A stretch of DNA of 64,000 nucleotides from Bacteroidetes bacterium GWF2_35_48 (GCA_001769125.1 MEOG01000089.1:62001-126000); one strand, 5' to 3'; shown: positions 1-9,784, counted from the first letter of the stretch. Notes: generated from the sequence alone by a model not told the origin. Program-made: numbers and translations.

Positions 1-188
1 TTTTCGTATACATTTATAAATTCCTTTAAAGTATTTTCATTTAATTTAAGAATTCCATCGCCTGCAGATGCGGGTTTTACAATATTAAGAAAAGGAAAAC
101 CTTTTTTAAATTTTTCAATCTGGCTTTCTACGTCAGATACTGCAATACCTCTTTCTTTTATCTGACTTAAATCTTCTTTTGAAAACAT
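1..188 (-). CDS. DUF4301 family protein, N-terminal part (runs off the window)
   Basis: The reverse strand reads from an ATG at 188 without a stop to the window edge, giving about 62 residues. The start MFSKEDLSQIKERGI followed by FKKGFPFLNIVKPA and GDGI resembles what I remember of the N-terminus of DUF4301 proteins, which are common in Bacteroidota and have no settled function. The ORF track misses it because it is truncated. The next gene upstream on this strand begins beyond about 90 bases of AT-rich spacer, so it may have its own promoter. The assignment is by motif memory only. Confidence 0.7.
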   Translation of the reverse strand, partial: MFSKEDLSQIKERGIAVSDVESQIEKFKKGFPFLNIVKPASAGDGILKLNENTLKEFINVYE

Positions 189-282
189 AATAAGTACAAT
201 TTAGTTTTTACTATTAGGGATAGCAAAATTATAAAATATTCATGAAACACAACAAGAAGTTATAAACCGATAAATTAACTGA

Positions 283-1248
283 CTAACAGTTTTTTGAGGG
301 ACAAAAAGCATCTATTATTTTTTCAGCTAGCACTTTGGAATGCTTTATATTCGATTCATGAGTCCATCCTGCAATATGTGGAGATAATATTGTTTTATCG
401 CTTTTCATTAAGTAAAGCAGGGAGGGTGATACTTTTTCTAAAGCAATATCTTCAAAAGAAAAATTTTCATATTCTAGTACATCTAAGGCAGTACCTCTTA
501 TTTTTCCTGATTCCAGATTTTTCACAAGCTCGTCCGTATTTACTACTTTTCCCCGTGAGGTATTGATGAACCAGATATTTTTCCTGAAAGATGAGAAAAA
601 AAGATTGTTGGCAAGATATTCTGTTTCTTGCGTGAGCGGAACATGAAGGCTTACAATATCTGCCTTTTCAAAAATTTCCGCCATATCAGTTTCCCTGATA
701 TAAGAGTTTGAATATGCTGTTTTATATTTGTCATAACCCAAAACCTGCGCATTAAAACCTGCAAGCCTTTGAGCAAATGCATTTCCCATGTTACCCACGC
801 CAATAATTCCTACCGTTTTACCAGCAATTTCAATTCCCCTGTTTTTTTCGCGCAGCCACTTTCCTTCACGCACTTCTGAATTTGCACGGCAAAGATTATT
901 CAACATGGACAACAACATTCCCAGCGCATGTTCGCCTACAGCATCTCTGTTTCCTTCAGGAGAATTAAAACATTGTATTCCTTTCGACTGCGCATATTCA
1001 ACATCAATATTTTCCATTCCCGCGCCAACACGTCCAATAAATTTTAATAATGGGGATTTGTCAATAAATGCCGTATCAATTATAAATTTACTTCTTAAGA
1101 TTATACCCTGAAAGGATACTGCTGTGCGAATAATTTCTTCTACCGGAAGATGGGATGCATCTTCACAAATAAAACCATTTGCAACAAGTATTTCTTTTAA
1201 TACCGGATGCGCAGAATCTATTAATAAAATTTTAAACGACGAGTTCAT
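283..1248 (-). CDS. D-isomer-specific 2-hydroxyacid dehydrogenase (phosphoglycerate dehydrogenase-like)
   Basis: This 321-residue cytosolic NAD-dependent dehydrogenase would interconvert a 2-hydroxyacid and a 2-oxoacid. The Rossmann glycine motif GVGNMG lies at residues 150-155. The family's Arg-Glu-His catalytic set is visible: Arg232 in NTSRGK, Glu261 in DVLEYE and His291 in SPHIAGW. The upstream stretch with GRVGAGMENID and NSPEGNRDAVGEHALG is typical of the SerA-like branch. There is no C-terminal ACT domain, so the protein is shorter than classical SerA, and no serC lies next to it in the window. The start is the ATG at 1248. The exact substrate (3-phosphoglycerate or another hydroxyacid) cannot be read from the sequence. 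Confidence 0.9.
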   Translation of the reverse strand: MNSSFKILLIDSAHPVLKEILVANGFICEDASHLPVEEIIRTAVSFQGIILRSKFIIDTAFIDKSPLLKFIGRVGAGMENIDVEYAQSKGIQCFNSPEGNRDAVGEHALGMLLSMLNNLCRANSEVREGKWLREKNRGIEIAGKTVGIIGVGNMGNAFAQRLAGFNAQVLGYDKYKTAYSNSYIRETDMAEIFEKADIVSLHVPLTQETEYLANNLFFSSFRKNIWFINTSRGKVVNTDELVKNLESGKIRGTALDVLEYENFSFEDIALEKVSPSLLYLMKSDKTILSPHIAGWTHESNIKHSKVLAEKIIDAFCPSKNC

Positions 1249-1346
1249 TTATCCTATATTATTAATGAGTAATTATTTGTTTTATTGGATTAAGGAGTAG
1301 GAGTAGGAAGTAAAACGAATAATTCCCAATTCTTAATTCCTAATTC

Positions 1347-2675
1347 TTATAATGGTTTTTCGTTTGAGAAAAATTTTCGAACAATAAAATACACGATGGC
1401 TCCGGCAGCTACAATTCCAATGCCGATGTAGGTTTCAAAGGGTTTGAACAAATAGGCTCTGTACATAAACCAAAGGTTTGCTGCAATAAACAAAATGGGT
1501 GTGATAGGATAGCCAAACGTTTTGTAGGGACGCTCCAGTTTGGGTTCTTTATAACGGAGTACAATAACGCCCATTACAGCGAGTGTTCCAAACAGCATCA
1601 AAACAAAAGACGTGTAAAATAAGATGGTATCGAATTTTCCGGAAAGTAAAATTATAAGCGCGATGGCTGTTTGAATCCATATCGCAGTAACAGGCACGCC
1701 GTTTTTGTTTTCTCTGGCCGCACCTCTGAATGCGGAAATATCAGCGCCCATTGCCTTTAGTACTCTTGGTCCGGCTATTACCATCGCACTGATGGTTGAA
1801 ACCAAAAGAATGCTTATTATAATACTTACCACTTTAGCGCCGAAAGGACCAAAAATATATTTTCCTGCAACAAAACCTGTATCAATATTTTCGGGTCCGG
1901 AGTCGGTAAATACTACTTGTAGTTCTTTAAGTGGCGCAACTTTTAAAAATACAAAACTCAACCCGACATAAAGCACGGTAACGATTAAGGTGCCAATAAG
2001 CAGCGAGCGGGGAATTGTTTTTGCAGGATCGCGGATTTCACCGGCTATATATGCAGAGGCATTCCAACCGCTGTATGCAAAAGAAACGAAAAACATTGCC
2101 CCGGCAAAGGCTATGCTGAAAGTACCCGGAAAAGTTGTGTCTGTCGGCATAAAACTGACTCCTTCCTGAGTATCGGCAAACATTCCGCATACAATAAAAC
2201 CTCCCAGAAGAATTATTTTCAGCAGTGTGGCAACTTTTTGAAATCCGCCACCAAGGCTGTAATTGAACGATTGAATAATGGTTACAAATAAAATAATAAT
2301 TACTGCTGTTGCTGTAGGAGGAATGCTCGGCACTACTTCGTGAAAGTATGCGCCTAAAGAAGCCGCTGCAAGCGCAATAGGAGCAGAAAATCCAATGGTG
2401 GCAGAAACCCATCCTGAAAGGAAACCCACGGAGGGATGATAAATTCGGGATAGAAAATTATATTCACCGCCTGATTTCGGAAGCGCGGTGCCGAGTTCGG
2501 CATAAGCAAAAGCCCCAAATAAAGAAATAATCCCACCAGCAATCCATAAAATTAATATGGTTGCATAGTCGTGAATATCCAATAGCTGAAACCCAATGCT
2601 TGTGAAAATACCGGTTCCGACCATATTCGCCACAACCAAAGCTATTCCTGTATTCTGACTGTATTTTTTGAGCAT
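1347..2675 (-). CDS. APC-family amino acid permease
   Basis: This 442-residue inner-membrane protein has about 12 hydrophobic segments spread along its whole length. The N-terminal helix carries ANMVGTGIFTSIGF, the unwound glycine-rich substrate-binding segment of amino acid/polyamine/organocation (APC) permeases. The AYAELGTALPKSGGEYNFLSR block that follows is also characteristic of the LAT-like branch. It most likely imports or exchanges amino acids by secondary transport; the substrate is unknown. Its start codon directly abuts the stop codon of the LysM gene (zero spacing), so the two are almost certainly co-transcribed. Length is normal for the family. Confidence 0.92.
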   Translation of the reverse strand: MLKKYSQNTGIALVVANMVGTGIFTSIGFQLLDIHDYATILILWIAGGIISLFGAFAYAELGTALPKSGGEYNFLSRIYHPSVGFLSGWVSATIGFSAPIALAAASLGAYFHEVVPSIPPTATAVIIILFVTIIQSFNYSLGGGFQKVATLLKIILLGGFIVCGMFADTQEGVSFMPTDTTFPGTFSIAFAGAMFFVSFAYSGWNASAYIAGEIRDPAKTIPRSLLIGTLIVTVLYVGLSFVFLKVAPLKELQVVFTDSGPENIDTGFVAGKYIFGPFGAKVVSIIISILLVSTISAMVIAGPRVLKAMGADISAFRGAARENKNGVPVTAIWIQTAIALIILLSGKFDTILFYTSFVLMLFGTLAVMGVIVLRYKEPKLERPYKTFGYPITPILFIAANLWFMYRAYLFKPFETYIGIGIVAAGAIVYFIVRKFFSNEKPL

Positions 2676-3131
2676 TTATTTAACACGAATTTTTTGCCCG
2701 ATTTTTAATTTGATATTATCATCTATTCCATTTAAATAACAAATTTTATCAACGGTTGTTTGATTTTTTTTTGCAAGGTTATAAAGATTATCTCCTTTTT
2801 TTATTGTTACATAAACTCCTTTTTCGCCCTTATTCGCCTTATGTTTTATTTTTTTCTCAGAGCTTGTGATTGCTTTATTTTCAATTGTGGTTTTATTTTT
2901 CTTTTCCTGCTTGTACAGCCATGTTGCATTAAATTCATTTTTATCATCTTTTCGGACACTGTCTTCAATTTCTTCAATAAAAGCCCATGAATTATTGTCG
3001 TATAAAACAATTTTCCCGGTGTTGATTTCAAAGGTGTCTATAATCTTTGGTTGAGGCTGCTGAGCATGCACAAACGAATAAAACCCTATAAAGAAAAAGA
3101 AAATTATATATTTTAGTTTCAAAATATTCAT
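2676..3131 (-). CDS. Secreted LysM-domain protein
   Basis: This 151-residue protein has a signal peptide of about 23 residues ending in VHAQ, so it is exported to the periplasm or cell surface. After a lysine-rich, low-complexity middle, residues 105-151 form one LysM domain (VTIKKGDNLYNLAKKNQTT, then NLKIGQKIRVK-like end), which binds peptidoglycan or related glycans. No catalytic domain is present, so it probably tethers or senses cell wall rather than cutting it. It sits immediately upstream of, and touching, the APC permease gene. A functional link to that transporter is not evident, and co-expression may be the only relation. Confidence 0.85.
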   Translation of the reverse strand: MNILKLKYIIFFFFIGFYSFVHAQQPQPKIIDTFEINTGKIVLYDNNSWAFIEEIEDSVRKDDKNEFNATWLYKQEKKNKTTIENKAITSSEKKIKHKANKGEKGVYVTIKKGDNLYNLAKKNQTTVDKICYLNGIDDNIKLKIGQKIRVK

Positions 3132-3180
3132 GTTAAATTTTTATTTGAGTCTCCTCCGAAAGGTACATATTTAAAAAATA

Positions 3181-3264
3181 GCCACTAAAGCACGAAGACA
3201 CAAAGAAACACAAAATTATGATATTCATATATATAGCATTTGTGAGACTTAGTGTCTTTGTGGC
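3181..3264. repeat. Inverted repeat with GCCACnnAAG / CTTTGTGGC ends
   Basis: The left end gccactaaagcacgaagacac pairs imperfectly with gtgtctttgtggc at 3252-3264 across an AT-rich loop. It fills the 184-bp gap between the LysM gene and the hydrolase gene on the minus strand. It could be a transcription terminator for the hydrolase gene or a dispersed palindromic element. No T-run makes a classic terminator convincing. Confidence 0.55.
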
Positions 3265-3315
3265 AAAAAATGATTTTTCGGAAAAAACTCATATTTAGAA
3301 TGCGAAGTTATTTTT

Positions 3316-4185
3316 TTATTTTTTCATTTCAATAAAACTATCAAAAAACAATAATATTTCACTTGTAAGAGCACTCCAGAATTTATAATCATGACCGGCA
3401 ATTGGGTCTATTTTAAGCTTGCTGCCTAATTGTGGATTCTTTTTCTCAAGCTCTTTGAAAAATAATTCTGTCTGGCTTACCGGAACAACTGCATCTTTTC
3501 CTCCATGAATCAGAAACAAGGGAATTTTATATTTCTCTGCATTTTGAAAAGGATTTTCATCGCCTGTCCACCGTTCGGGAAACTGTTCAAAAGAACCGTA
3601 GAAGCCATTCATTAGATTATCTTTTTTAAATTTTGTTTGATCATAATCGCCCGAAAGCGCTGCGCCGCCTTTAAAAATATGATCTGTATGTAGCGCAATT
3701 AACGCTACACCTCTTGCTCCTGTTGATATTCCATAAAGAAAGTTATTCCCCTTTTTTTGTAAAAATCCATATTTTTTTTGCAATTCCGGTAGTAAAACTT
3801 CAAGAATCCATGAGCGTGTCGGAAAGGTTTGCCAGTCTTTTCTTGTTTCAGGATAATTTTGTTTTGCATAAATACTTTTTCCCATTTCAGGAAGAATCAG
3901 CGTATAACCTGCTGCTTTGGCTTTTTGGCAGAAATCAGATTTTTTACAAACATCATTTTTACTGAAATTCCAACCGGGAAAACAAAGAATATTTCCCTTG
4001 CTTTGGCTGTCCGGCAGAAGTATTTCAACAGGAACACCACTGATATTTATGATTGTATCTTTTGCAATTTTCATAAACTGTATTGTATCTGCAGGTATTG
4101 TTGAATGAGGTATTTCTGCCTTATGTTCATGAGAAAAACATGATGCGAAGAATAACAAAAAAAATATAAGTTGTAGTTTTATCAA
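3316..4185 (-). CDS. Alpha/beta-hydrolase lipoprotein (esterase-like)
   Basis: The 289-residue product starts with a hydrophobic leader ending in the lipobox-like LFFASC, suggesting a lipoprotein exported through the inner membrane. The nucleophile elbow is YGISTG (G-x-S-x-G), the acid is probably the Asp in GGKDAVVP, and the base is probably the His in IAGHDYKFW, completing a Ser-Asp-His triad. The substrate is unknown. The start codon is TTG at 4185. The next ATG is at residue 38 and would remove the leader, so TTG is preferred. The gene lies 34 bases downstream of the following minus-strand gene and may be co-transcribed with it. Confidence 0.8.
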   Translation of the reverse strand: MIKLQLIFFLLFFASCFSHEHKAEIPHSTIPADTIQFMKIAKDTIINISGVPVEILLPDSQSKGNILCFPGWNFSKNDVCKKSDFCQKAKAAGYTLILPEMGKSIYAKQNYPETRKDWQTFPTRSWILEVLLPELQKKYGFLQKKGNNFLYGISTGARGVALIALHTDHIFKGGAALSGDYDQTKFKKDNLMNGFYGSFEQFPERWTGDENPFQNAEKYKIPLFLIHGGKDAVVPVSQTELFFKELEKKNPQLGSKLKIDPIAGHDYKFWSALTSEILLFFDSFIEMKK

Positions 4186-4219
4186 TGAAGGTATTTGGGT
4201 TCTTTACACGATTCTTTTT

Positions 4220-5407
4220 TTATTTGTTTTCGTTTGCTTTTTTGGTGGCATATAGAAGATTTACCTCTTTATGCGTTACATTATATCCTATTCTGAAAGG
4301 AACTTTTCCCTTATAGGGACTTTCTGATATTGCTTTTTTCAGATCAGGCTGAAACCTGTGAGCAAACAGGGGGATTGTTCTTGTATAAGTTCCGAAAAGT
4401 TTAATATCCCATAAGTTATTTTCAAATGCTTTAAATGGAATTCCTGAATCATCCTGTAAAACAAGATCAGAATTTTCTATTATGTAATTCCGTATTTTAG
4501 AAAAAGCAGAACCATGCATAAGGTAAGAAGCGGCTTTCAGAAAAGTGCTCTGCTTTCCGAATTTTTTTGCAAACAACAAAAGCTCTGGGTGTGCAGCAAG
4601 ATAATCATCTGCTATATTGTATGAAAAATAGTACAATGTTTGAGGTTTTTCTCTGTTTGTATCGCAAAAATCAATTCTTAAACCATAAGGTTTTGTTTTG
4701 TTTTTTCTGTCGTAAAATTTTTCATTTCCGGTAGAATCTAACTCAATATAATTAATTCCCGAAATAGTATAACCGCAGCGTTTGATATAAAATGTCAATA
4801 AATGAATTGTGCCATTCAGATCATACTGGTTTAACTGACTCCGCATACTTTGTGTTCTGAAAAATCCCAGCTTGTTTGAAAAATATAATGAATGCTCTAT
4901 TTTAAATAAATATCTTTCTAATGAATTTGCATTTAAAGAATCCAGATTGTTTAGTTTTCCAACAGGTTCAAGCCCAACCAGAATATAATTTCTTGCATTT
5001 GGGAAAAACGAATTCGCATATAAAAAATCAGCTCCGGCAAAGGGATAAAAAAGCGTGTTAGAGTCTGTTGCGGGCTTTAAGGTAAGCGAATCTGTCCATT
5101 TTTTTATAGGTTTTATTTTATAATGACAAACAGTATCCCAGTCTGTTTTAACTGCTTTTTGAAATTTAGGCCAGAAGTTTTTCTGCTCAATTTGTTTGAA
5201 ATGCTTAATCGGTACCTGAGCCGCGATAACAGATGCAAGATCATTGTGAAAAGTATCAACAGGGGTTTTAAGTTTTAAAGAAAGAGCTATTGTTTCGAAA
5301 ACAGAAATAGATTTTCCGGATTCTTTTCGTTTCGTGTTATCAGGATTTGCAGAAATAAGTACAAAGCCTGCAATTATAAATGTAAGTAAATATTTTGTTT
5401 TATTCAT
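4220..5407 (-). CDS. Exported protein of unknown function
   Basis: I do not recognise this 395-residue protein. The ORF track begins 20 codons further upstream (5467), but the ATG at 5407 gives a clean signal peptide, MNKTKYLLTFIIAGFVLISA, so I use that start. The mature part is soluble and mixed alpha/beta in appearance, with aromatic-rich segments such as FYPFAGADFLYANSFFPNA and ILVGLEPVGKL. No transmembrane helices, repeats or T9SS sorting domain are visible. The next gene, the hydrolase lipoprotein, follows after 34 bases on the same strand, so both may act in the same envelope process. Confidence 0.75.
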   Translation of the reverse strand: MNKTKYLLTFIIAGFVLISANPDNTKRKESGKSISVFETIALSLKLKTPVDTFHNDLASVIAAQVPIKHFKQIEQKNFWPKFQKAVKTDWDTVCHYKIKPIKKWTDSLTLKPATDSNTLFYPFAGADFLYANSFFPNARNYILVGLEPVGKLNNLDSLNANSLERYLFKIEHSLYFSNKLGFFRTQSMRSQLNQYDLNGTIHLLTFYIKRCGYTISGINYIELDSTGNEKFYDRKNKTKPYGLRIDFCDTNREKPQTLYYFSYNIADDYLAAHPELLLFAKKFGKQSTFLKAASYLMHGSAFSKIRNYIIENSDLVLQDDSGIPFKAFENNLWDIKLFGTYTRTIPLFAHRFQPDLKKAISESPYKGKVPFRIGYNVTHKEVNLLYATKKANENK

Positions 5408-5594
5408 CGTGAAAAATTTGAGTTCAAAATTAATGTATATTCTCAAAATTGCAAGATGCCGAGTCATTCATTTTTTTGGATGTAAAGAATATTTACCATA
5501 GGTTTGTTGAGTGGTTTCTGGAGACTTTGAAAAGGAGTGCTGAGGCAGTTTTCATTCCCTTGAAACAGAAACTAAGGGAAAAATTTATTTAATC

Positions 5595-7559
5595 GTGCGA
5601 ATAATAATTGTAATTTCTGTTTTATTTCTACACGGCACAATGTTTTCTTGTAAGAAAGATCCATTACGGGAAACATTATTACACGAGTCATTTTTATTTC
5701 AAAAATTAATTGCTCACGATACCGTGGTTTCCAAAAAAAAAGACACTTGCCGTATTCAGATTTTTTCAAAAACATTTTTAGGAAATGAAAAACATAATTT
5801 TTACGGAGAAAAAGCGCCTGAAAAATTGAAAGTTTTATGGAAAATTTTTCTTGGTAGCGGCTTATCCGGAGGAGGAAAAAAATTAATTCCATGGTTTGGC
5901 GCCGGGTGGACAGGACAACCCCTGCTGGTTTTGGAAGATTCTATTCCGTTTATCATTCAGGGAGCTTATGATCATGGATTGCATAAATTTAATGCTATAA
6001 CAGGAAAAGAAATCTGGAAATATAAATTTGATGATATTCTAAAAGGAACAGGTACAATATGGATGAATAACAATGCGAAAAATTATGCGGAAAAGTACCT
6101 GATACTGCAAGGAAGCAGACAAGGAATCAATAAAGCTTTTGCCGATGCGTATGTGCCAAGTTTCAGAGCTGTTTCTCTTATTACCGGAAAAGAAGTCTGG
6201 CGTTTGAATTCAAAACGGACAGAATCATACAGCCGTGATGTTGATGGCTCTGCATTAGTGGTAAATGATACTGCGTATATAGGTTTGGAAAATGGCTTTT
6301 TTACAGTGTTTTTTCCGCATCCCGATTCATGTTTCACAAGCAATAAATTTCCTCACCCTAAAATAATAAAAGAATTAAAAACATTCACAGCGCAGGAGGC
6401 TGGCAGTCATTTTGGGGAAGTAACAATTGAATCGTCACCAGTGCTGCTTGGAAACAGAATTTATTTTACGGCTGGTTCTGGTCATGTTTATGGATATAAT
6501 TGTCAAACAAAAATTCTGGAATGGGATTTTTATATCGGATCCGACATGGAAGGATCGCCGGTTGTAACAGATGACAATTGCATCATCGTAGCAGTAGAAA
6601 AACAATTCATAAATGGCTTTGGAGGGGCTTTAAAATTAAATCCTGCAAAAAGTCCTGATGAAGCTGTGGTCTGGTTTTTCCCAACAGAAAATAAACAGTG
6701 CGCTGAATGGAAAGGAGGTATCATCGGTTCTGTTTCTGTGAATGATTTCTACCGAAAGTCCGGCAACGAGCCATCTCTCGCTGCATTTACAGCTACAGAC
6801 GGCAATCTGTACGTGGTTGACCATAAATCAACACAAGCAGGCAAGCCAAATTCTTCGTGGGATTTGAAAAAAACATTTCCCGCACCAAAACTTGTGTACA
6901 AATTCCAGACAGGAGGCGCAATTTCAACACCTGTTTTTACGAAAAATAAAATTATTGCCTGTACCTATAATGGAATTCATCTGTTTGAGTACACATCGGA
7001 TTTAAAATTTAAACGAATTGATCACAAGCCGCTCGGAAGTATTGAGGCTACTCCTCTTGTATACGACCATAAAATATTTGTTGCCTGTCGCGATGGTTAT
7101 TTGTATTGCCTCGGTGATGAAAAGGCACTGATTGCCGATAATAAATCAAAAAATATTGAAACCAAAAAAATAGTGCCGGAGAAAATAATTGTTACAGAAA
7201 ATAAAGCGGATAAAGAAAAAGAAAAAATTATTTCTATTAAAGAAAAACCAATCACAGAAAAAGTAAAAAAGGATGTTGTTGCAGCTTCTGAAATAAAAAA
7301 AGCAAAGACATCCGATAAAACATCAGGCAACATTATTGCAGGAAAATATTACATAATAGCAGGCTCTTTCACAATAAAAGCCAATGCAGAAAATTTCAAA
7401 AAGAAAATGCAAAAAGAAGGGTTCACTGCTGCTGTATTACAAAAAGATAATAAATGGACTGTTGTGAGTCTTGGAGAATACGATTCAAAAGATAAAGCAG
7501 AAGAAGAAAGCCACAGAATACGTTCTGCGGGAAAAGAGGTTTGGGTGCTTGGGAAGTAG
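5595..7559 (+). CDS. PQQ-like beta-propeller lipoprotein with C-terminal SPOR domain
   Basis: This 654-residue protein starts with GTG at 5595, which supplies a short leader up to MFSCKK, a plausible lipidation cysteine; starting at the internal ATG (5640) would destroy it. Residues 60-500 carry repeated blades with motifs such as TGKEIWKYKF, TGKEVWRL and TDGNLYVVD, typical of PQQ-like propellers that serve as scaffolds rather than dehydrogenases. A Lys/Glu-rich linker (about 505-575) leads to a SPOR domain (about 580-654, starting KYYIIAGSF), which binds denuded peptidoglycan at division sites. The pairing suggests an envelope protein recruited to septal peptidoglycan. It is transcribed opposite to its neighbours. 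Confidence 0.82.
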   Translation: MRIIIVISVLFLHGTMFSCKKDPLRETLLHESFLFQKLIAHDTVVSKKKDTCRIQIFSKTFLGNEKHNFYGEKAPEKLKVLWKIFLGSGLSGGGKKLIPWFGAGWTGQPLLVLEDSIPFIIQGAYDHGLHKFNAITGKEIWKYKFDDILKGTGTIWMNNNAKNYAEKYLILQGSRQGINKAFADAYVPSFRAVSLITGKEVWRLNSKRTESYSRDVDGSALVVNDTAYIGLENGFFTVFFPHPDSCFTSNKFPHPKIIKELKTFTAQEAGSHFGEVTIESSPVLLGNRIYFTAGSGHVYGYNCQTKILEWDFYIGSDMEGSPVVTDDNCIIVAVEKQFINGFGGALKLNPAKSPDEAVVWFFPTENKQCAEWKGGIIGSVSVNDFYRKSGNEPSLAAFTATDGNLYVVDHKSTQAGKPNSSWDLKKTFPAPKLVYKFQTGGAISTPVFTKNKIIACTYNGIHLFEYTSDLKFKRIDHKPLGSIEATPLVYDHKIFVACRDGYLYCLGDEKALIADNKSKNIETKKIVPEKIIVTENKADKEKEKIISIKEKPITEKVKKDVVAASEIKKAKTSDKTSGNIIAGKYYIIAGSFTIKANAENFKKKMQKEGFTAAVLQKDNKWTVVSLGEYDSKDKAEEESHRIRSAGKEVWVLGK

Positions 7560-7667
7560 TGGTTTGGGTATTTAATTTTATATTACTGCATAGAAAACGA
7601 ATGCAATAGTGCCAGAAAAACTCAATACTTTTGATTTTTTAATCAATATACTCAGGAAGGCACAATT

Positions 7668-8744
7668 TTAGGTCGCCTTGTGTCCCTCTTTGTCATTTAT
7701 TTTATCAATTAAATTATATTTTGCCTGTCTTGTTTTCCATCTATCTCTGGCAAATTTTTGCATATCACTAACACTGTCTTTTTCGTCTACTATTTCAAGG
7801 CCTAAAAGTGTTTCAATTATATCTTCCATGGTAACAACACCGTCTAATCCTCCATACTCGTCAACGATAAGCGCGATATGCTCTTTTTTCTCTAAAAGTT
7901 TTTCCCACAAGGCAAATAATACCATAGAGTTCGGTACAATAACTATTTCTCGTTTTAAATCAGCAAGTTTTAAATGATGGTTGTCTTCTGCCAGATTTTC
8001 AAAAACTGTTTGTCTGAATACATAGCCTGTAATGTTTTCATCTTTTCCGGAATAAACAGGAATTCGCGAAAACTTTAAATAATCTTTGTTCTTTAAGAAA
8101 TCGCTCAAAGGCAAACTTTCATCAGCAATTGCAACAACAACTCTGGGTGTCATAATTTCTGAAACCCGTACATTTTTTAATCGAAGTATATTTTGGATGA
8201 TTTTATTTTCTTTTTCAGAAAACAACCCTTCTTCTGTACCAATACTCGCTAAAGCAGCCATCTCTTCTCTGCTTATGGTTTGTTCGTTAGATTTCTTTGA
8301 AAATAAACGTGTAATAAAAGCAGACAAAAACACCAAAGGGTAAGTAACAACAATCATTGTCTTTATCGTAAAGTAAGAAAATTTTGTCAGACTTCTCCAG
8401 TATCTTGCACCAATAGTTTTTGGAATAATTTCAGTCAGCACTAAAATCAAAATTGTCAGAATGGCTGAAACAATGCCGAAGGATGCTTCGCCAAATACTT
8501 TTACCGCTTGCGCACCAACACCCGCAGCTCCTATTGTGTGAGCAACTGTATTCAATGATAAAATAGCAGACAGCGGCTTGTCAATTTTATTTTTTAAATC
8601 AATAAATAATTTTGCCCAGGCATGACCTTTTTCCTGTTTAACAATTAAAAAAGATTGTGGCGTGGAAAGCAAAACGGATTCCATTATTGAGCAAAGGAAT
8701 GAAACAAATAAGGCAAGGAGTAAATAGGTAATTAGAGCAATCAT
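7668..8744 (-). CDS. CNNM transmembrane/CBS-pair protein (hemolysin C/CorC-like family)
   Basis: The 358-residue protein has an N-terminal CNNM (DUF21) region with about three to four membrane helices (residues 1-160), then a CBS pair (about 195-320). EIMTPRVVV marks the first CBS domain and VDEYGGLDGVVTMEDIIETLLG the second, both very typical. Relatives have been linked to divalent-cation (Mg2+/Co2+) efflux or homeostasis. The C-terminal CorC_HlyC accessory domain found in longer members is missing here, so the gene encodes a short form. It stands alone between a convergent plus-strand gene and a 245-bp spacer in which I see nothing distinctive. Confidence 0.9.
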   Translation of the reverse strand: MIALITYLLLALFVSFLCSIMESVLLSTPQSFLIVKQEKGHAWAKLFIDLKNKIDKPLSAILSLNTVAHTIGAAGVGAQAVKVFGEASFGIVSAILTILILVLTEIIPKTIGARYWRSLTKFSYFTIKTMIVVTYPLVFLSAFITRLFSKKSNEQTISREEMAALASIGTEEGLFSEKENKIIQNILRLKNVRVSEIMTPRVVVAIADESLPLSDFLKNKDYLKFSRIPVYSGKDENITGYVFRQTVFENLAEDNHHLKLADLKREIVIVPNSMVLFALWEKLLEKKEHIALIVDEYGGLDGVVTMEDIIETLLGLEIVDEKDSVSDMQKFARDRWKTRQAKYNLIDKINDKEGHKAT

Positions 8745-8989
8745 TTTTTGGGCAAAAATAAATAAATAAATGGAATATGCCTTTATAAAAAAAATTGGAA
8801 AAATTTTCGCTCATCTTCTAACAACCTAAGCTTATCTGCAAATAATCATCATGATAAATTACCATCACATCTTTTGCAAAACTTACACTCGTGTGATTTT
8901 TTTATTTTGCATGAAAAATACCCGGAAAATTTTCCAAAATATGCGTCTAAAACTCCATTTACAGCATTCTTTCACACTAAATATAAACA

Positions 8990-9658
8990 CTAAAAAACCA
9001 AATTATATCCCACACCCATTATAAAATCTGTAACAGGATTGACTTCATTGTATTCTTTTTGGATTAAATAGAAAAGATCGAAACTATGTCTGCGATTTAG
9101 TTTGTATTCAAAACCCGCGCAGTACCTTACCTTGTCTAAAAAAACCTGAATGGGAGAATTAAGTGGAGTATATGTTTCAATATAGAAATAGGGAACATAA
9201 TTTTTATCAAGGTCTGCTTTTAGTGTGAATTTATTTCGTGAGTAGTAATAAAAACATAAATCATCGTCTGCTTCATATATTTCATTTTGCTGCTGCTGAA
9301 GCCTTGTGCGAAACATAAATACAAGCGGTTTTATTTTATGACGTAACGAAATATCAAAATAGAAGCGATGCCGGAGATTGTATGAATCATTAAGTTTTCT
9401 TTTCTGAATGAAACGATAATTGGCAGATAGCTTAACAAGTTTATTGATTCTATAACTCACACCTGCGTCTGTAAAAAAAGAACCCGGTTCAGAGAAATTT
9501 TCATTGAGTCTGGCTTCTTCACTTAACGTAATTGAAAAATCTGGTGTGATTTTTTTTTCTGCATTTAAACTGAGCCATGCGCCTGCATCATTTATTTGTG
9601 CAACGGACATTATTGGAAAAATAATTATGAAAAATATATAAAGATTTTTTAATTCCAT
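8990..9658 (-). CDS. DUF2490 family outer-membrane protein
   Basis: The product has 222 residues with a signal peptide ending at MSVAQ. The mature chain starts INDAGAWLSLNAEKKI and continues with alternating amphipathic strands (for example YRFIQKR, FDISLRHKIKPLVFMFRTRLQQQ) and ends in aromatic GVGYNLVF. That is the look of a small outer-membrane beta-barrel, and it matches the DUF2490 pattern I remember from Bacteroidota. Its function is unknown. It sits between two long intergenic spacers and appears to be a single-gene unit. Confidence 0.8.
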   Translation of the reverse strand: MELKNLYIFFIIIFPIMSVAQINDAGAWLSLNAEKKITPDFSITLSEEARLNENFSEPGSFFTDAGVSYRINKLVKLSANYRFIQKRKLNDSYNLRHRFYFDISLRHKIKPLVFMFRTRLQQQQNEIYEADDDLCFYYYSRNKFTLKADLDKNYVPYFYIETYTPLNSPIQVFLDKVRYCAGFEYKLNRRHSFDLFYLIQKEYNEVNPVTDFIMGVGYNLVF

Positions 9659-9718
9659 TAAACTGTGTTTTTTACAGATTATTTAGTACATCTTGTTTTT
9701 AAAATTTTTATTAATTTA

Positions 9719-9784
9719 GATTAAGAATAAGGATTAAAGAGTGATACTCTTAGTCTCCTTAATCCTGCTCTTACTTCTTAATCT
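9719..9784. repeat. Inverted repeat AGATTAAGAA...TTCTTAATCT
   Basis: Perfect 10-bp arms (9719-9728 and 9775-9784) enclose further pairing, aaggatta with taatcct. It lies upstream of the DUF2490 gene in a 355-bp region without a gene. A similar but unpaired string, ggattaaggagtagg, occurs near 1290, so this may be a decayed member of a dispersed family. Confidence 0.55.
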
